Source: Euryhalocaulis sp050486445
GTDB lineage: Bacteria > Pseudomonadota > Alphaproteobacteria > Caulobacterales > Maricaulaceae
Assembly: GCA_050486445.1 (NCBI GenBank)
Contig: JBJHDH010000011.1
Coordinates: 1 to 64,000, forward strand
Direction of reading: 5' to 3'
DNA length: 64,000 nt
Shown: positions 35,040 through 43,715 of the stretch, in pieces
How the letters are laid out: each line of letters starts with the position of its first letter
How positions within the stretch are numbered: position 1 is the stretch's first letter
Notes under the pieces: model-generated
What the model was told of the DNA's origin: nothing
The model's input: only the letters and a program-made list of their open reading frames with translations
Databases searched by the model: none
Translations under genes and position numbers: made by a program

Positions 35040-35954
35040 CTATGCGCTCCGGCGCGCGCGCTTGTTCGCCGGGGCCTTCGCGGAAGTCCTGGCGGACTTC
35101 TTCGCCGCGGCTTTGGCAGGTTTCTTCGCCGGCTTCTTCGCAATGGACTTCGCGGGCTTTTTCGCCGCGCCGCCCTTGTTGCGCTCGACGCTGCGTTTGA
35201 GCGCTTCCATCAGGTCGATGACATTGCGGGTTTCCGGCGCCTCATCTTCGCCGATTTCCTCGACCGCACGGCCTTTGCGCTTGGCCTCGATCAACTCTTC
35301 CAGCGCCTCGGCGTAACGGTCGCGGAACGCCTCCGGCTCAAACGGCCCTGTCTTGCGCCGGATCAGTTCGGCCGCGAGGTCCAGCGCATCCTCGTCCGGC
35401 TCCACCTCAAGATCGTCGAAATAGGATTCGGCGTCGCGCACCTCACGTGCAAAACGCAGCGTCTCCAGCAGCAACCCGGCGCCGCAGGGGCGGATCGCCG
35501 CGATCCGGTCACGGCCCCGCATCGCCACCTGACCAATGCCCGCCATCTTCGCCTGACGCAGCGCGTCGCGGATAACGACATAGGCCTCCTCCGCCGCCTC
35601 GCCATCCGGCGCCAGATAATACGGGCTTTCGAAATAGAGCGGACTGATCGCCCCGTGCTCGACGAACTGGACCAGCTCGATGGTCTTTTTCGACTCGACC
35701 TTCAGCTCGCTCAGCTCTTCATCGGAGAACAGCACATAGCGGTTCTTCTCGATCTCATAGCCTTTGACGATCTCGTCCGTATCCACGGGGCCGACGCCCG
35801 GCGCGACTTTCTGATAGCGGATGCGCTTGCCGGAAGGTTCGTGAATCTGGTGCAGCGGCAGCGACGCCGAGGACGAAACGGCGTTGTACAGCCGTACCGG
35901 AACCGACACGAGCGAAAGCCGCAAATTCCCTTGCCATGTGGGTCTGGGGGCCAT
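35040..35954 (-). CDS. ku: Ku homodimer DNA-end-binding protein
   Basis: Bacterial Ku threads onto DNA ends and recruits LigD. The 304-residue protein has the Ku core (about 5-235, 'WQGNLRLSLVSVPVRLYNAV', 'QIHEPSGKRIRYQKVAPG', 'EHGAISPLYFESPYYLAPDG'), followed by a tail after about 260 that is built from Lys/Ala/Pro-rich repeats ('KKPAKSIAKKPAKKPAK...'), which in other bacteria binds DNA. It precedes ligD without a gap. Confidence 0.96.
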   Translation of the reverse strand: MAPRPTWQGNLRLSLVSVPVRLYNAVSSSASLPLHQIHEPSGKRIRYQKVAPGVGPVDTDEIVKGYEIEKNRYVLFSDEELSELKVESKKTIELVQFVEHGAISPLYFESPYYLAPDGEAAEEAYVVIRDALRQAKMAGIGQVAMRGRDRIAAIRPCGAGLLLETLRFAREVRDAESYFDDLEVEPDEDALDLAAELIRRKTGPFEPEAFRDRYAEALEELIEAKRKGRAVEEIGEDEAPETRNVIDLMEALKRSVERNKGGAAKKPAKSIAKKPAKKPAKAAAKKSARTSAKAPANKRARRSA

Positions 35955-36225
35955 GATCCACGCGCTGCTCTAACCCGGGCAAGAACGTTTCGCGCGCGCG
36001 CGGGGTTCCTCCAGCCAAAGAAGCAAGCGGCCGGAACAGTTTCCCGTTCCGGCCGCCGTTGAACGCAGCAACGTCAGGTCTAGTTTTGGGCGGCCAAGAC
36101 CCGGCGCCACAGCGCCCAAGGGATCAGGCGCCGCCCGCGCCCAACCTGTGGATTCTCCACCATCATAAAGTTTTCTGGAGGGATTTGAACGGCCGGATGC
36201 GGTTTTCCGCATCGAATCGCGGGAA
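35955..36225. other. gene-free gap between divergent-side ku and FNR 3' end
   Basis: No convincing frame is present. A 7 bp perfect hairpin GATGCGG-TTTT-CCGCATC (36196-36213) lies 13 bases beyond the reductase stop and may terminate that gene, although no T-run follows. The ku promoter must lie in the left half. Confidence 0.45.
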
Positions 36226-37311
36226 TTATTCGCCGTCCTTCACGCCCAGCTTCTTTTGCAGGCTGGAGCTGGAGGTCGTGTACTGGAAGCGCAGCGTCTT
36301 GTCCGGATGTACATAAGTATGGGCGGCCTGCGTCATCAGCGCCGCTTCGTGAAAACCGCTGAGAATCAGCTTCAGCTTTCCGGGGTAGGTGTTGATGTCG
36401 CCAATCGCGAAAATGCCGGGCGTGGAGGTCTCGAATTTCTCCGTATCCACCGGAATCAAATTCTCATGCAGGTTCAAGCCGAAATCGGCGATGGGGCCCA
36501 GCTTCATGGTCAGGCCGAAAAACGGCAGATAGGCGTCGGCCGGAACCTCGACCTCGCCCTGCTCCGTGGTCACGCTGACCGACTCCAGCGCCGGCGCCGG
36601 ACCGTGCAGCGCACTCACAGCCCCCATCAGGAAGCTCACCTTTCCCTCCGCTACCAGTGCGCGCATCTTGTTCACGCTGTCCGGCGCGGCGCGGAAGCTG
36701 TCGCGACGATGCACCAGCGTCACCGACTGTGCGACGGGCTGAAGATTCAGCACCCAGTCGAGCGCGGAATCGCCGCCGCCGCCGATCACCAGCCGCTTGC
36801 CGGCAAAGCGCTGCATCTGGCGCACGGCGTAGAAGACGCCCTCGCCCTCATAGGTCTCGATTTCCGGGATGGGCGGCTTTTTCGGCATGAATGAACCGCC
36901 GCCCGCGGCGATCACCACCACCGGCGCTATAATCTCGGTTCCCATATCGGTGACGACACGCCATTTTCCGTCGTCCAGCCGCGTCATCTCCACCGCCATC
37001 TGGCCAAGATGGAAAACCGGGCTGAACGGGGCGATCTGCTGCATCAGCTTGTCGACCAGACCCTGCGCCGAAATCTCCGGCCAGGCGGGAATGTCATAGA
37101 TCGGCTTTTCCGGGTACAGCTCGGTGCACTGGCCGCCGGGCCGGTCCAGAATGTCGATCAGATGCGCCTTCATGTCCGCAAGGCCCAGCTCGAACACCGC
37201 GAACAGCCCTACCGGACCCGCGCCAATAATGATGATGTCGGTGATATGCGCCAGGCCCGGCTCGGCGGCCTGCGGCGTCTCGGGCAGAATATCGGAATCG
37301 GCAAGGCTCAT
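36226..37311 (-). CDS. ferredoxin/flavodoxin-NADP reductase, thioredoxin-reductase type
   Basis: A 361-residue FAD enzyme that passes electrons between NADPH and ferredoxin or flavodoxin. FAD binding is by 'IIIGAGPVGLFAVFELGL', NADPH binding by 'VIGGGGDSALDWVLNL', and the second FAD motif is 'GIFAIGDINTYPGKLKL'. The segment 'DILDRPGGQCTELYPEKPIYDIPA' marks the TrxR-like FNR family (YumC/TR-FNR). There is no CxxC redox pair, which separates it from thioredoxin reductase. It stands alone. Confidence 0.92.
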   Translation of the reverse strand: MSLADSDILPETPQAAEPGLAHITDIIIIGAGPVGLFAVFELGLADMKAHLIDILDRPGGQCTELYPEKPIYDIPAWPEISAQGLVDKLMQQIAPFSPVFHLGQMAVEMTRLDDGKWRVVTDMGTEIIAPVVVIAAGGGSFMPKKPPIPEIETYEGEGVFYAVRQMQRFAGKRLVIGGGGDSALDWVLNLQPVAQSVTLVHRRDSFRAAPDSVNKMRALVAEGKVSFLMGAVSALHGPAPALESVSVTTEQGEVEVPADAYLPFFGLTMKLGPIADFGLNLHENLIPVDTEKFETSTPGIFAIGDINTYPGKLKLILSGFHEAALMTQAAHTYVHPDKTLRFQYTTSSSSLQKKLGVKDGE

Positions 37312-37412
37312 GGGAACTTCCCGGACAGCGGAACCGGCCCGGAAATAGAGCCGGTTCAGTGTAATCTGAAAACGCTATAGAGACGCCGGAGCGGCGAGGC
37401 CAGCGTTCCCGC

Positions 37413-37784
37413 TCAGCGGCCGCGCAGCCCGCCGATCTCCGCGGCATGGTCGCGGGCCGCGACCGCGTCCAGCACCGCCTTCACCGCCGCGCGCACATCC
37501 TGCGCCGCCACGGCGCGCGCCGCGGCCGAGCCTTCGGCCGCCGCCTCCGCCGCTTCGCAGCATTCGGCCAGCGCGAACGCGCCAATGCCCCGTGCCGAGC
37601 CTTTCAGCGTATGCGCGGCGGCGCGCCAATCCTCAATCGCGGCCTCCACGGCCAGCAGACGCAGCCACATTTCGGTCTGTTCGCGGAACAGCTCGAAAAT
37701 CTCCGCCTCCAGCGCGCGGTCGCCGCCCGTATAGGCGGCCAGATGCGCAAAATCGACAGGTGAATCCGGAGGCGGCGATGTCAT
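37413..37784 (-). CDS. Hpt-domain phosphotransfer protein
   Basis: A 123-residue single-domain protein. The phospho-acceptor His58 lies in 'AAHTLKGSARGIGA', the Hpt consensus, within a four-helix bundle. It has no kinase or regulator next to it. With the hybrid kinase at 30537-32486 it could form a kinase-Hpt relay, but the link is inference. The ATG at 37784 is chosen because upstream codons look non-coding. Confidence 0.88.
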   Translation of the reverse strand: MTSPPPDSPVDFAHLAAYTGGDRALEAEIFELFREQTEMWLRLLAVEAAIEDWRAAAHTLKGSARGIGAFALAECCEAAEAAAEGSAAARAVAAQDVRAAVKAVLDAVAARDHAAEIGGLRGR

Positions 37785-37933
37785 GGCGACACTCTGGCGC
37801 TGTGCGGGTTTTCGGCGCGTTAACAGCGACTTGCAGCGCAACTGCGCGCTGAACCTGCAATTCATCGGCGCTTCATGGGGTTTCTGGGAGTTTAACACGC
37901 AGAGGGATGCAGACCGACTCGAATGAGGCGAAC

Positions 37934-38362
37934 ATGCATTGGAAACCTAAACTGATCGCAGCGGCCGGAGCGGCAGGCGTCTTTCTGGCGCTTGGCGCGG
38001 CGGCCCCCGCGAACGCCCAGATTCACTTCGAACTGAACCTGGGAACCTATGGCGGACCGTTCCGAGCCCCGGCGCAATGCTATTGGCAGCGCATGAGCCG
38101 CGGCCCCGTCGATGTGGTGGAGCAGGTCTGCCGCGACCGCTTCGGCCGCGCCTATGTCGTGCCCGGCACGCGCTATACGCTGGTCGATTATAACCGGCGG
38201 CAATGGCGGCGCTGGAGCGATTACGACTATCGCGACTGGAACGACTGGAACCGCCGCAATCCACGCTGGAACTGGAACAGCTACCGCTGGCATGACCGGA
38301 ACCGCTGGGATAACCGGCGGGACAACAGGCGGGATAACCGGCGCGACAATCGCCGGCGCTGA
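37934..38362 (+). CDS. secreted protein with Arg/Asn/Asp/Trp-rich tail
   Basis: A 142-residue exported protein with a signal peptide ending 'APANAQ'. The middle has two cysteines ('AQCYWQRM...EQVCRDRFG'), possibly a disulfide. The last 60 residues are almost entirely W, R, D, N and Y and end in four tandem DNRR units. GAGGCGAAC precedes the ATG. It is followed on the same strand by a second low-complexity secreted protein; both look like envelope or matrix components. No family is assigned. Confidence 0.8.
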   Translation: MHWKPKLIAAAGAAGVFLALGAAAPANAQIHFELNLGTYGGPFRAPAQCYWQRMSRGPVDVVEQVCRDRFGRAYVVPGTRYTLVDYNRRQWRRWSDYDYRDWNDWNRRNPRWNWNSYRWHDRNRWDNRRDNRRDNRRDNRRR

Positions 38363-38473
38363 TAAAACAGGCGTGAAACGCAAGGCGATGAACAGCCAGT
38401 GTCATGCGCTGTTCATCGCTGCTTCACAAGGCCCGGCCGATGCTATGAAGGATAAAGGAGGACAGACCCAGGA

Positions 38474-39214
38474 ATGATGCGCTCCAGGTTCAGCCGCTTC
38501 GCCAGCGCCGCCATCGGCGCCGGGCTGGCGCTCGCCCTGCTTGTTACATCCGTCACACCCGCCGAGGCGCAGTCGCGCACCAGCACAAGTTTCAGTTTCG
38601 GTCTGAGCGTCGGCGACCCTTACTATCGCTATCGCTCCGCCTGGAACGATCCGTGGATGCGCGATCCGTGGTTTTATGGCGCGCCCCGGCGCGGCGTCCG
38701 GTCATCCTGGTCCTGCCTGAACGATCCGTTCTGTTACCGCCCCGCGCGCAGTGTCTGGCGCGGACCCGTCTATGCCCCGCCGCCGGTCTATATGGCGCCG
38801 CCACCGGTGGTGATTTACGACTCGCGCGATATGTACGATCCGATGCCGCGCTGGCGCGCCGTCGCTCCGCAGACCAGCACGTATCAACAGCCATACCAGC
38901 AACAACCCTGGCAGCAGCCGGCGCAGCAGCAGCCAATCTATCAGCAGCCCTATTATGCCGGCGCCGCGCGTCCGTTCGGCGAGCCGCCCGCGACAATGGG
39001 CGACGGCGTGCGCTTCGATCTTGTGCAGCAGGGTTACACCGCCTCGGATCTCGGCACGGGCTACAACCCCGCCTACGATCCCTACGGCGCGGCGCCCGGC
39101 GTGCGGTTCGATCAGTCCGGCGGCTATAACGGCTATAATCCCGGCGCAGCAGATTCCTATATCCGCGATCCCTGGGCCAGCCCGAATGATACGCTGCTCG
39201 GCGGCCCGCGCTAA
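38474..39214 (+). CDS. secreted Tyr/Pro/Gln-rich protein
   Basis: A 246-residue protein with a signal peptide ending 'TPAEAQ'. The mature part has aromatic WNDPWMRDPWFYG motifs, a proline stretch ('APPPVYMAPPPVV'), Gln/Pro/Tyr repeats ('YQQPYQQQPWQQPAQQQP') and a Gly/Tyr end. A single pair of cysteines ('SCLNDPFC') may bond. AGGAGG lies 12 bases upstream. No catalytic motif is visible; a surface or adhesive role is a guess. Confidence 0.8.
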   Translation: MMRSRFSRFASAAIGAGLALALLVTSVTPAEAQSRTSTSFSFGLSVGDPYYRYRSAWNDPWMRDPWFYGAPRRGVRSSWSCLNDPFCYRPARSVWRGPVYAPPPVYMAPPPVVIYDSRDMYDPMPRWRAVAPQTSTYQQPYQQQPWQQPAQQQPIYQQPYYAGAARPFGEPPATMGDGVRFDLVQQGYTASDLGTGYNPAYDPYGAAPGVRFDQSGGYNGYNPGAADSYIRDPWASPNDTLLGGPR

Positions 39215-39387
39215 CCGCCAGCGGCCTCCCCTCTACTCTATCTCCGCCGTTTGCCGGACACGGCTGGCCGCTATAGGCTTTCGCCCGAACCTGCTTTCGC
39301 CGTCCTGTCACAATCGCGGCGCAAGCATAGGGAGGACCAAACCGGACCCGCAAAAGACGGCGCTGGTGCAGGGGAGACGGGGATACG

Positions 39388-41082
39388 ATGAATATGGGTT
39401 TTCTGGCGCTGCTCGCCGTGGCGCCGATTGCGCTGGCCGCCGTGCTGCTGGTCGGGTTCCGCGTGCCGGCGCGCATCACCATGCCGCTGGCCTTCCTGGC
39501 CGCCGTCGCCATCGCGCTGCTGGTCTGGGGCATGACGCCGCAACAAGTGGCCGCGGCCAGCATTCAGGGCCTGGTTGTCACCTTCGATCTCGTCTTCATC
39601 ATCTTCGGCGCCATCCTGCTGCTGAAGACGCTGGAAAAATCGACGGCGATCCATGTGATCGAAAAGGGGTTTTCCACGATCACGCCAGACCGGCGCATCC
39701 AGGTGGTCATCATTGTCTGGGCGTTCGGCTGTTTCATCGAGGGCGCCTCCGGCTTCGGCACCCCGGCGGCGGTGATCGCGCCGCTGCTGCTGGCGATGCG
39801 TTTCCCCACCATGGCGGCGGTGATGCTGGGCATGATGGTGCAGAGCACGCCGGTGACCTTCGGCGCGGCGGGCACGCCCATTCTGGTCGGCGTCGCGCAA
39901 GGTCTGGACAGTCCCGAAATGCTGGCGCGCGCCGCCGCGGCGGGCATGGAGTATGATTCCTATGTCCGCCTGATCGCGGTCTTCTCCGCCGGGCTGCACG
40001 CCATTATCGGCGTCGTGATGCCGGCTTTTATGATCCTGATGATGACGCGCTTCTTCGGCGCGAAGAAATCCTGGTCGGAGGGCTTCTCGGCCATTCCCTT
40101 CGCGATCTTTGGCGGGCTCGCCTTTGTCATCCCCTATTTCCTGACGGCCCTGCTGCTGGGCCCGGCCTTCCCCTCGCTGCTCGGCGGGCTGATCGGGCTG
40201 GTCATCATCACCGTCGCGGCGCGGATGAAGTTCCTGACCCCCAAAGACACCTGGGACTTCCCCGAAGAGTCGAGCTGGCCCGCCGACTGGTTCGGCAAGA
40301 TCAGGGTGGAAAGCGGCGGCGCGGGCAAGCCGGGCATGAACCTGATCCTGGCCTGGATTCCCTATGTGCTGGTGGCGGTGTTCCTCATCATCACGCGCCT
40401 GCCGGCCTTCGGCGTCGGCGACGCGCTGCGCAGCGCCGCGGTGACCATCAGCCTGCCCAATATTCTCGGCGCCGGAATTTCAGCCTCCACCACGCCGCTC
40501 TATCTGCCGGGCGCCATCTTCATCCTTGTGGTGCTGATCACCGCCGTGCTGCACAGGATGCGCGCCAGCGAGCTGGGCGCGGCGTTCCGCTCGGCGTTCG
40601 GCGTGCTGCTGGGCGCGGGCTTTGTGCTGATCTTCACCGTGCCGATGGTGCGGATCTACATCAATTCCGGCGTCAACACCTCGGGGCTGGAGAGCATGCC
40701 CATCGTCATGGCCGACTGGGTGGCCACCAATGTCGGCGGCGTGTGGCCGGCCGTGGCCGGCGCGGTGGGCGGCTTTGGGGCCTTCATCGCCGGGTCGAAC
40801 ACCGTCTCGAACCTGATGTTCGCGGCCTTCCAGCATGGCGTGGCCGACGCGCTGATGATTTCCGGCGTGCTGATAGTCGCGCTGCAATCTGTCGGCGCGG
40901 CGGCCGGCAATATGGTGGCGATCCACAATGTGGTCGCCGCCTCGGCGACCGTCGGCTATCTCGGCAAAGAGGGCGTGATCCTGCGCAAGACGATCATCCC
41001 GACTATCTATTATCTGACCGCGCTCGGGATTCTCGGCCTCATCGCGCAGCACTTCATCCGCATCCCCAACCCGCTGGGGTGA
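39388..41082 (+). CDS. lctP: L-lactate permease (LctP family)
   Basis: A 564-residue inner-membrane symporter of lactate/glycolate with about 12-14 helices. Family segments include 'TFDLVFIIFGAILLLKTLEKS', 'WAFGCFIEGASGFGTPAAVIAPLL', 'VMLGMMVQSTPVTFGAAGTPILVGV' and 'GSNTVSNLMFAAFQ'. The GGGGAGA before the ATG is good. No lactate dehydrogenase lies adjacent. Homologues in other genera are controlled by carbon source; nothing here shows that. Confidence 0.93.
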   Translation: MNMGFLALLAVAPIALAAVLLVGFRVPARITMPLAFLAAVAIALLVWGMTPQQVAAASIQGLVVTFDLVFIIFGAILLLKTLEKSTAIHVIEKGFSTITPDRRIQVVIIVWAFGCFIEGASGFGTPAAVIAPLLLAMRFPTMAAVMLGMMVQSTPVTFGAAGTPILVGVAQGLDSPEMLARAAAAGMEYDSYVRLIAVFSAGLHAIIGVVMPAFMILMMTRFFGAKKSWSEGFSAIPFAIFGGLAFVIPYFLTALLLGPAFPSLLGGLIGLVIITVAARMKFLTPKDTWDFPEESSWPADWFGKIRVESGGAGKPGMNLILAWIPYVLVAVFLIITRLPAFGVGDALRSAAVTISLPNILGAGISASTTPLYLPGAIFILVVLITAVLHRMRASELGAAFRSAFGVLLGAGFVLIFTVPMVRIYINSGVNTSGLESMPIVMADWVATNVGGVWPAVAGAVGGFGAFIAGSNTVSNLMFAAFQHGVADALMISGVLIVALQSVGAAAGNMVAIHNVVAASATVGYLGKEGVILRKTIIPTIYYLTALGILGLIAQHFIRIPNPLG

Positions 41083-41151
41083 GGCTGGAGGCCGTGTGAG
41101 AAGCAGGGGCTTCGTGCGCCGGAAAAATTGGTGCGCCCAGAAGGATTCAGA

Positions 41152-41610
41152 TTACTTCGCGATACGCCATCCACGTTGGAACATACAGGCTTCTACAAAA
41201 TCATTTCGAAGCGCCAACGCGTCTGCATACTCTCGCCGCTGCATATCCTGATCGCGACGTTCCTGAGCACGTTCCTGACCAGCCAAAAAACCGTCCATCA
41301 GAGCGTTGCCGGACCTCACAGGGCGCTCACTAAGTGTGGCGCTGTATGAACCTGTATACATTTCATCAGAACTCATACCGGCGGAACGCCCCTCGATCTG
41401 ATACTCGGTGGGTGAGGATGAAGAACGAGGGGCCGGTGGAGTTGGAAGCTGCACCGCTTCATACGCGCTGACCCTGCATTCGGCTTGGTCGATCCGAAGT
41501 TGAACTGCGACTGTATCTGGATCGTAATCAGCGTGAGTCCATACCTGTTGTTCTTGCGCAGACGCGCAAGAAATCAGCAGGGGGAAGAGCGTCAACGGAA
41601 ACCGTGACAT
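41152..41610 (-). CDS. putative lipoprotein of unknown function
   Basis: A 152-residue protein from the ATG at 41610, preceded by AAGAAGG. The signal 'SRFPLTLFPLLISCASAQ' ends in L-I-S-C, a lipobox. The mature part has a serine-rich linker ('PRSSSSPTEYQ') and a C-terminal helical region closing with 'VEACMFQRGWRIAK', a Cys-Met-x-x-x-Gly-Trp end seen in some small lipoproteins. Codon use is less GC-biased than nearby genes. Function unknown. Confidence 0.7.
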   Translation of the reverse strand: MSRFPLTLFPLLISCASAQEQQVWTHADYDPDTVAVQLRIDQAECRVSAYEAVQLPTPPAPRSSSSPTEYQIEGRSAGMSSDEMYTGSYSATLSERPVRSGNALMDGFLAGQERAQERRDQDMQRREYADALALRNDFVEACMFQRGWRIAK

Positions 41611-41695
41611 AATGGCCTTCTTCATTATGATATATCAATCGTATAGTGACCAAATATACATTACAAATTCGTTGTGCTTGTGCAATGAGGAACCC

Positions 41696-42040
41696 ATGAA
41701 ACGAGTATTGGCCATGCTGATTTGGTTGGCTCCGGTGGCTGCACATGCAGAGAGTGAACGATGGGAATGCCAGCCATCCGGGATTGGGTTCAACAATGCG
41801 CGAGAACCTGCCATTGTGCTAACTATCAATAACGATGGCGAAACCGGCACGATCATGGTTGCCGGAACAGTCCATCAGGCAAGCTATATCGTACAGGGTT
41901 TTAATCGACGGTGGGATTTTGGGCTTGGGTCGAGCCAGAGTGATGGCTTCGACTATGCCTTCCTTATCCACCCAGATGGCCGTGGCCTCTATTACGAGTT
42001 CCGGCATAATCCACCAGGAGAAACCGTCGAGCCGAGATAA
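41696..42040 (+). CDS. small secreted protein of unknown function
   Basis: A 114-residue exported protein. GAGGA lies just before the ATG; the signal peptide 'MKRVLAMLIWLAPVAAHA' is clear. The rest is beta-rich ('AIVLTINNDGETGTIMVAGT', 'YAFLIHPDGRGLYYEFRHN') and resembles many small single-domain secreted proteins, without an assigned family. Like its neighbour it uses AT-richer codons, consistent with transfer. Confidence 0.75.
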   Translation: MKRVLAMLIWLAPVAAHAESERWECQPSGIGFNNAREPAIVLTINNDGETGTIMVAGTVHQASYIVQGFNRRWDFGLGSSQSDGFDYAFLIHPDGRGLYYEFRHNPPGETVEPR

Positions 42041-42110
42041 CGGTTCTTCTGCCGAGATGTTCCTGCAGAATAGGGCTCAGCGAACAAAGCGTCGAAACGC
42101 CAAAAGTATT

Positions 42111-42186
<76 letters not shown>

Positions 42187-42196
42187 TCCGAAATCG

Positions 42197-42225
42197 GAAA
42201 TAGGCCAGCGCGCACGGGCGTGCAA
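42197..42225 (-). promoter_or_regulatory. promoter of tRNA-Lys
   Basis: TTGCAC (42225-42220) and TATTTC (42202-42197) with a 17-base spacer, a few bases ahead of the tRNA 5' end at 42186. Confidence 0.5.
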
Positions 42226-42257
42226 CCTCCGCGCCCCAAATCCGGCGCCCGAACGGC

Positions 42258-42300
42258 GAGAGCGCGTTGCGGAAAAGTGGAGGCCGGTTTTCCGTGTAAA
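42258..42300. repeat. dispersed intergenic repeat, family A, copy 2
   Basis: AGAGCGCGTTGCGGAAAAGT continuing through GGAGGCCGGTTTTCCGTG. Its complement aligns to 8945-8986 over about 40 bases with the core AAAACCGG..CCACTTTT conserved. It ends in the AGAGC/GCTCT sequence shared with other palindromes in the window. Confidence 0.45.
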
Positions 42301-42323
42301 ACGCGCGAAAAACAAAAAATAAA

Positions 42324-42357
42324 GCCTGTTACGTTGAACGTGTTTAACGCAACAGGC
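42324..42357. repeat. hairpin between tRNA-Lys and DUF2188 gene
   Basis: GCCTGTT-A-CGTT and AACG-C-AACAGGC make a stem of 11 pairs with one mismatch. An A-rich stretch precedes it. It may be a terminator reading leftward or a dispersed palindrome; the whole gap 42187-42470 has no gene. Confidence 0.5.
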
Positions 42358-42470
42358 TCCAGGCGCCGAAAGACAAGCGCGGCCCGCCAAACCGTGCTAT
42401 TGTAACTTTTATTGCAATATTTGCGCGACAGTCGGCCCTTACGCCCGCCAAACGCGGACGGAGGCGTATC

Positions 42471-42746
42471 ATGGCCATGAATCTCAGCCGAATCGTATTC
42501 GCCGTCATCGAAGATGGCGCGGGGTGGGCCGTGGAAAGCGGCGGCTCCATTCTCGACCGCCGCGCGAACAAGGAAGAAGCCAAGGCCGCCGCGCACAAGC
42601 GCGCCCGCTCGTCGCAGGATTCCGGGCGGGCATGCATGGTGCGCGTGAACGGCGAACATGGTTTCGTGACACGAACCGACCGCGACATGGCCCGCGCCGG
42701 ACCGCGCGCCGGTGATTCCTGTCCGGGTCTGCCGTCCAGAACATGA
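42471..42746 (+). CDS. DUF2188-like small protein
   Basis: A 91-residue protein with 'IVFAVIEDGAGWAVESGGSILDRRANKEEAKAAAHKRAR', matching the short DUF2188 pattern (one strand pair and an Ala/Lys-rich helix). No signal peptide. GGAGG is 8 bases before the ATG. Such proteins are common in alphaproteobacteria and of unknown role. Confidence 0.75.
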   Translation: MAMNLSRIVFAVIEDGAGWAVESGGSILDRRANKEEAKAAAHKRARSSQDSGRACMVRVNGEHGFVTRTDRDMARAGPRAGDSCPGLPSRT

Positions 42747-42783
42747 CGGAACGCCCGCGAAACGCCCAACCGGAAGCGCGCCG

Positions 42784-43626
42784 GTGCTGATCCGCTACGG
42801 TTACGACATCACGCTGACATGTCTCGAACCCACGCCGATGATCTGTCTGCTGTCAACGCAGCCGGAACGGACCGGCGACATTCGCGTGGAAGAAACACTG
42901 GTGACAACGCCCAAAATTCCGGTGCGCGCCTATTTCGATTCCTATGGCAATGTCTGCCGCCGCTTCGTAGCGCCACAAGGAGACCTGTCGCTCTGGAGCG
43001 ACGCCACGATCACTGACACGGGAACCCCCGACCCGGCCGATCCGGACGCCATGGAACACGCCGTCGCCGGCCTGCCGGACGAGTGCCTGCTCTACCTTCT
43101 GGGCAGCCGCTATTGCGACACCGAGACGCTGAGCCAGACGGCCTGGGACATGTTCGGCAATCTTCAGCCCGGCTGGAGCCGGGTTCAGGCGATCTGTGAC
43201 TTTGTCCACGGACACATCAGCTTCGACTATGAACGCGCAAGCCCGGCGCGCACCGCCTCTGACGCATTACGGGAGGGCGTTGGCGTCTGCCGCGACTATG
43301 CCCATCTGGCCATCGCACTGTGCCGCTGCATGAATATCCCGGCGCGCTATGTGAACGGCTATCTGGGCGATATCGGCGTGCCAATCGTCGAGCCTATGGA
43401 TTTCAGCGCCTGGATCGAAGTTTATCTCGGCGGACAGTGGCGCACGTTCGACCCGCGCAACAATGCCAGACGCATCGGGCGCATCATGGTCGCGCGCGGA
43501 CGTGACGCGGTCGATGTCCCGCTTATCCATTCGTTCAAGCCGCACACGCTGAAATCCTTCCGCGTCTGGGCATATGATGTAACAAACGCGCCTCCCACAC
43601 CCGCCGGCGAACCCGGCGCGGCATAG
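42784..43626 (+). CDS. transglutaminase-like cysteine protease-fold protein
   Basis: A 280-residue cytoplasmic protein. The N-terminal part ('LIRYGYDITLTCLEPTPMICLLS') is the beta domain usually preceding bacterial transglutaminase-like cores. The core has 'EGVGVCRDYAHLAIALCRCMNIPARYVNGYLGD' with the nucleophile Cys and 'FDPRNN' with the triad Asp. The triad His position reads 'MDFSAWIEVYLG', serine instead of histidine; some relatives may share this, so activity is uncertain. The GTG at 42784 fits the family N-terminus. Function unknown, perhaps peptide or amide hydrolysis. Confidence 0.87.
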   Translation: MLIRYGYDITLTCLEPTPMICLLSTQPERTGDIRVEETLVTTPKIPVRAYFDSYGNVCRRFVAPQGDLSLWSDATITDTGTPDPADPDAMEHAVAGLPDECLLYLLGSRYCDTETLSQTAWDMFGNLQPGWSRVQAICDFVHGHISFDYERASPARTASDALREGVGVCRDYAHLAIALCRCMNIPARYVNGYLGDIGVPIVEPMDFSAWIEVYLGGQWRTFDPRNNARRIGRIMVARGRDAVDVPLIHSFKPHTLKSFRVWAYDVTNAPPTPAGEPGAA

Positions 43627-43715
43627 GCGTGCGGCGCGCACTGAAAAGCCCGCCGCGCAGCCGCTCATCTTTGCTATTCTGAACGCGCCAAGCCGAAGCG
43701 CGTCAGGACACCGCC

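Noticed and set aside
38290..38362. Tandem repeat that could suggest a CRISPR or satellite
   Set aside because: The short GACAAC-CGG-type repeats are in frame and encode DNRR units at the end of a secreted protein; no spacers.
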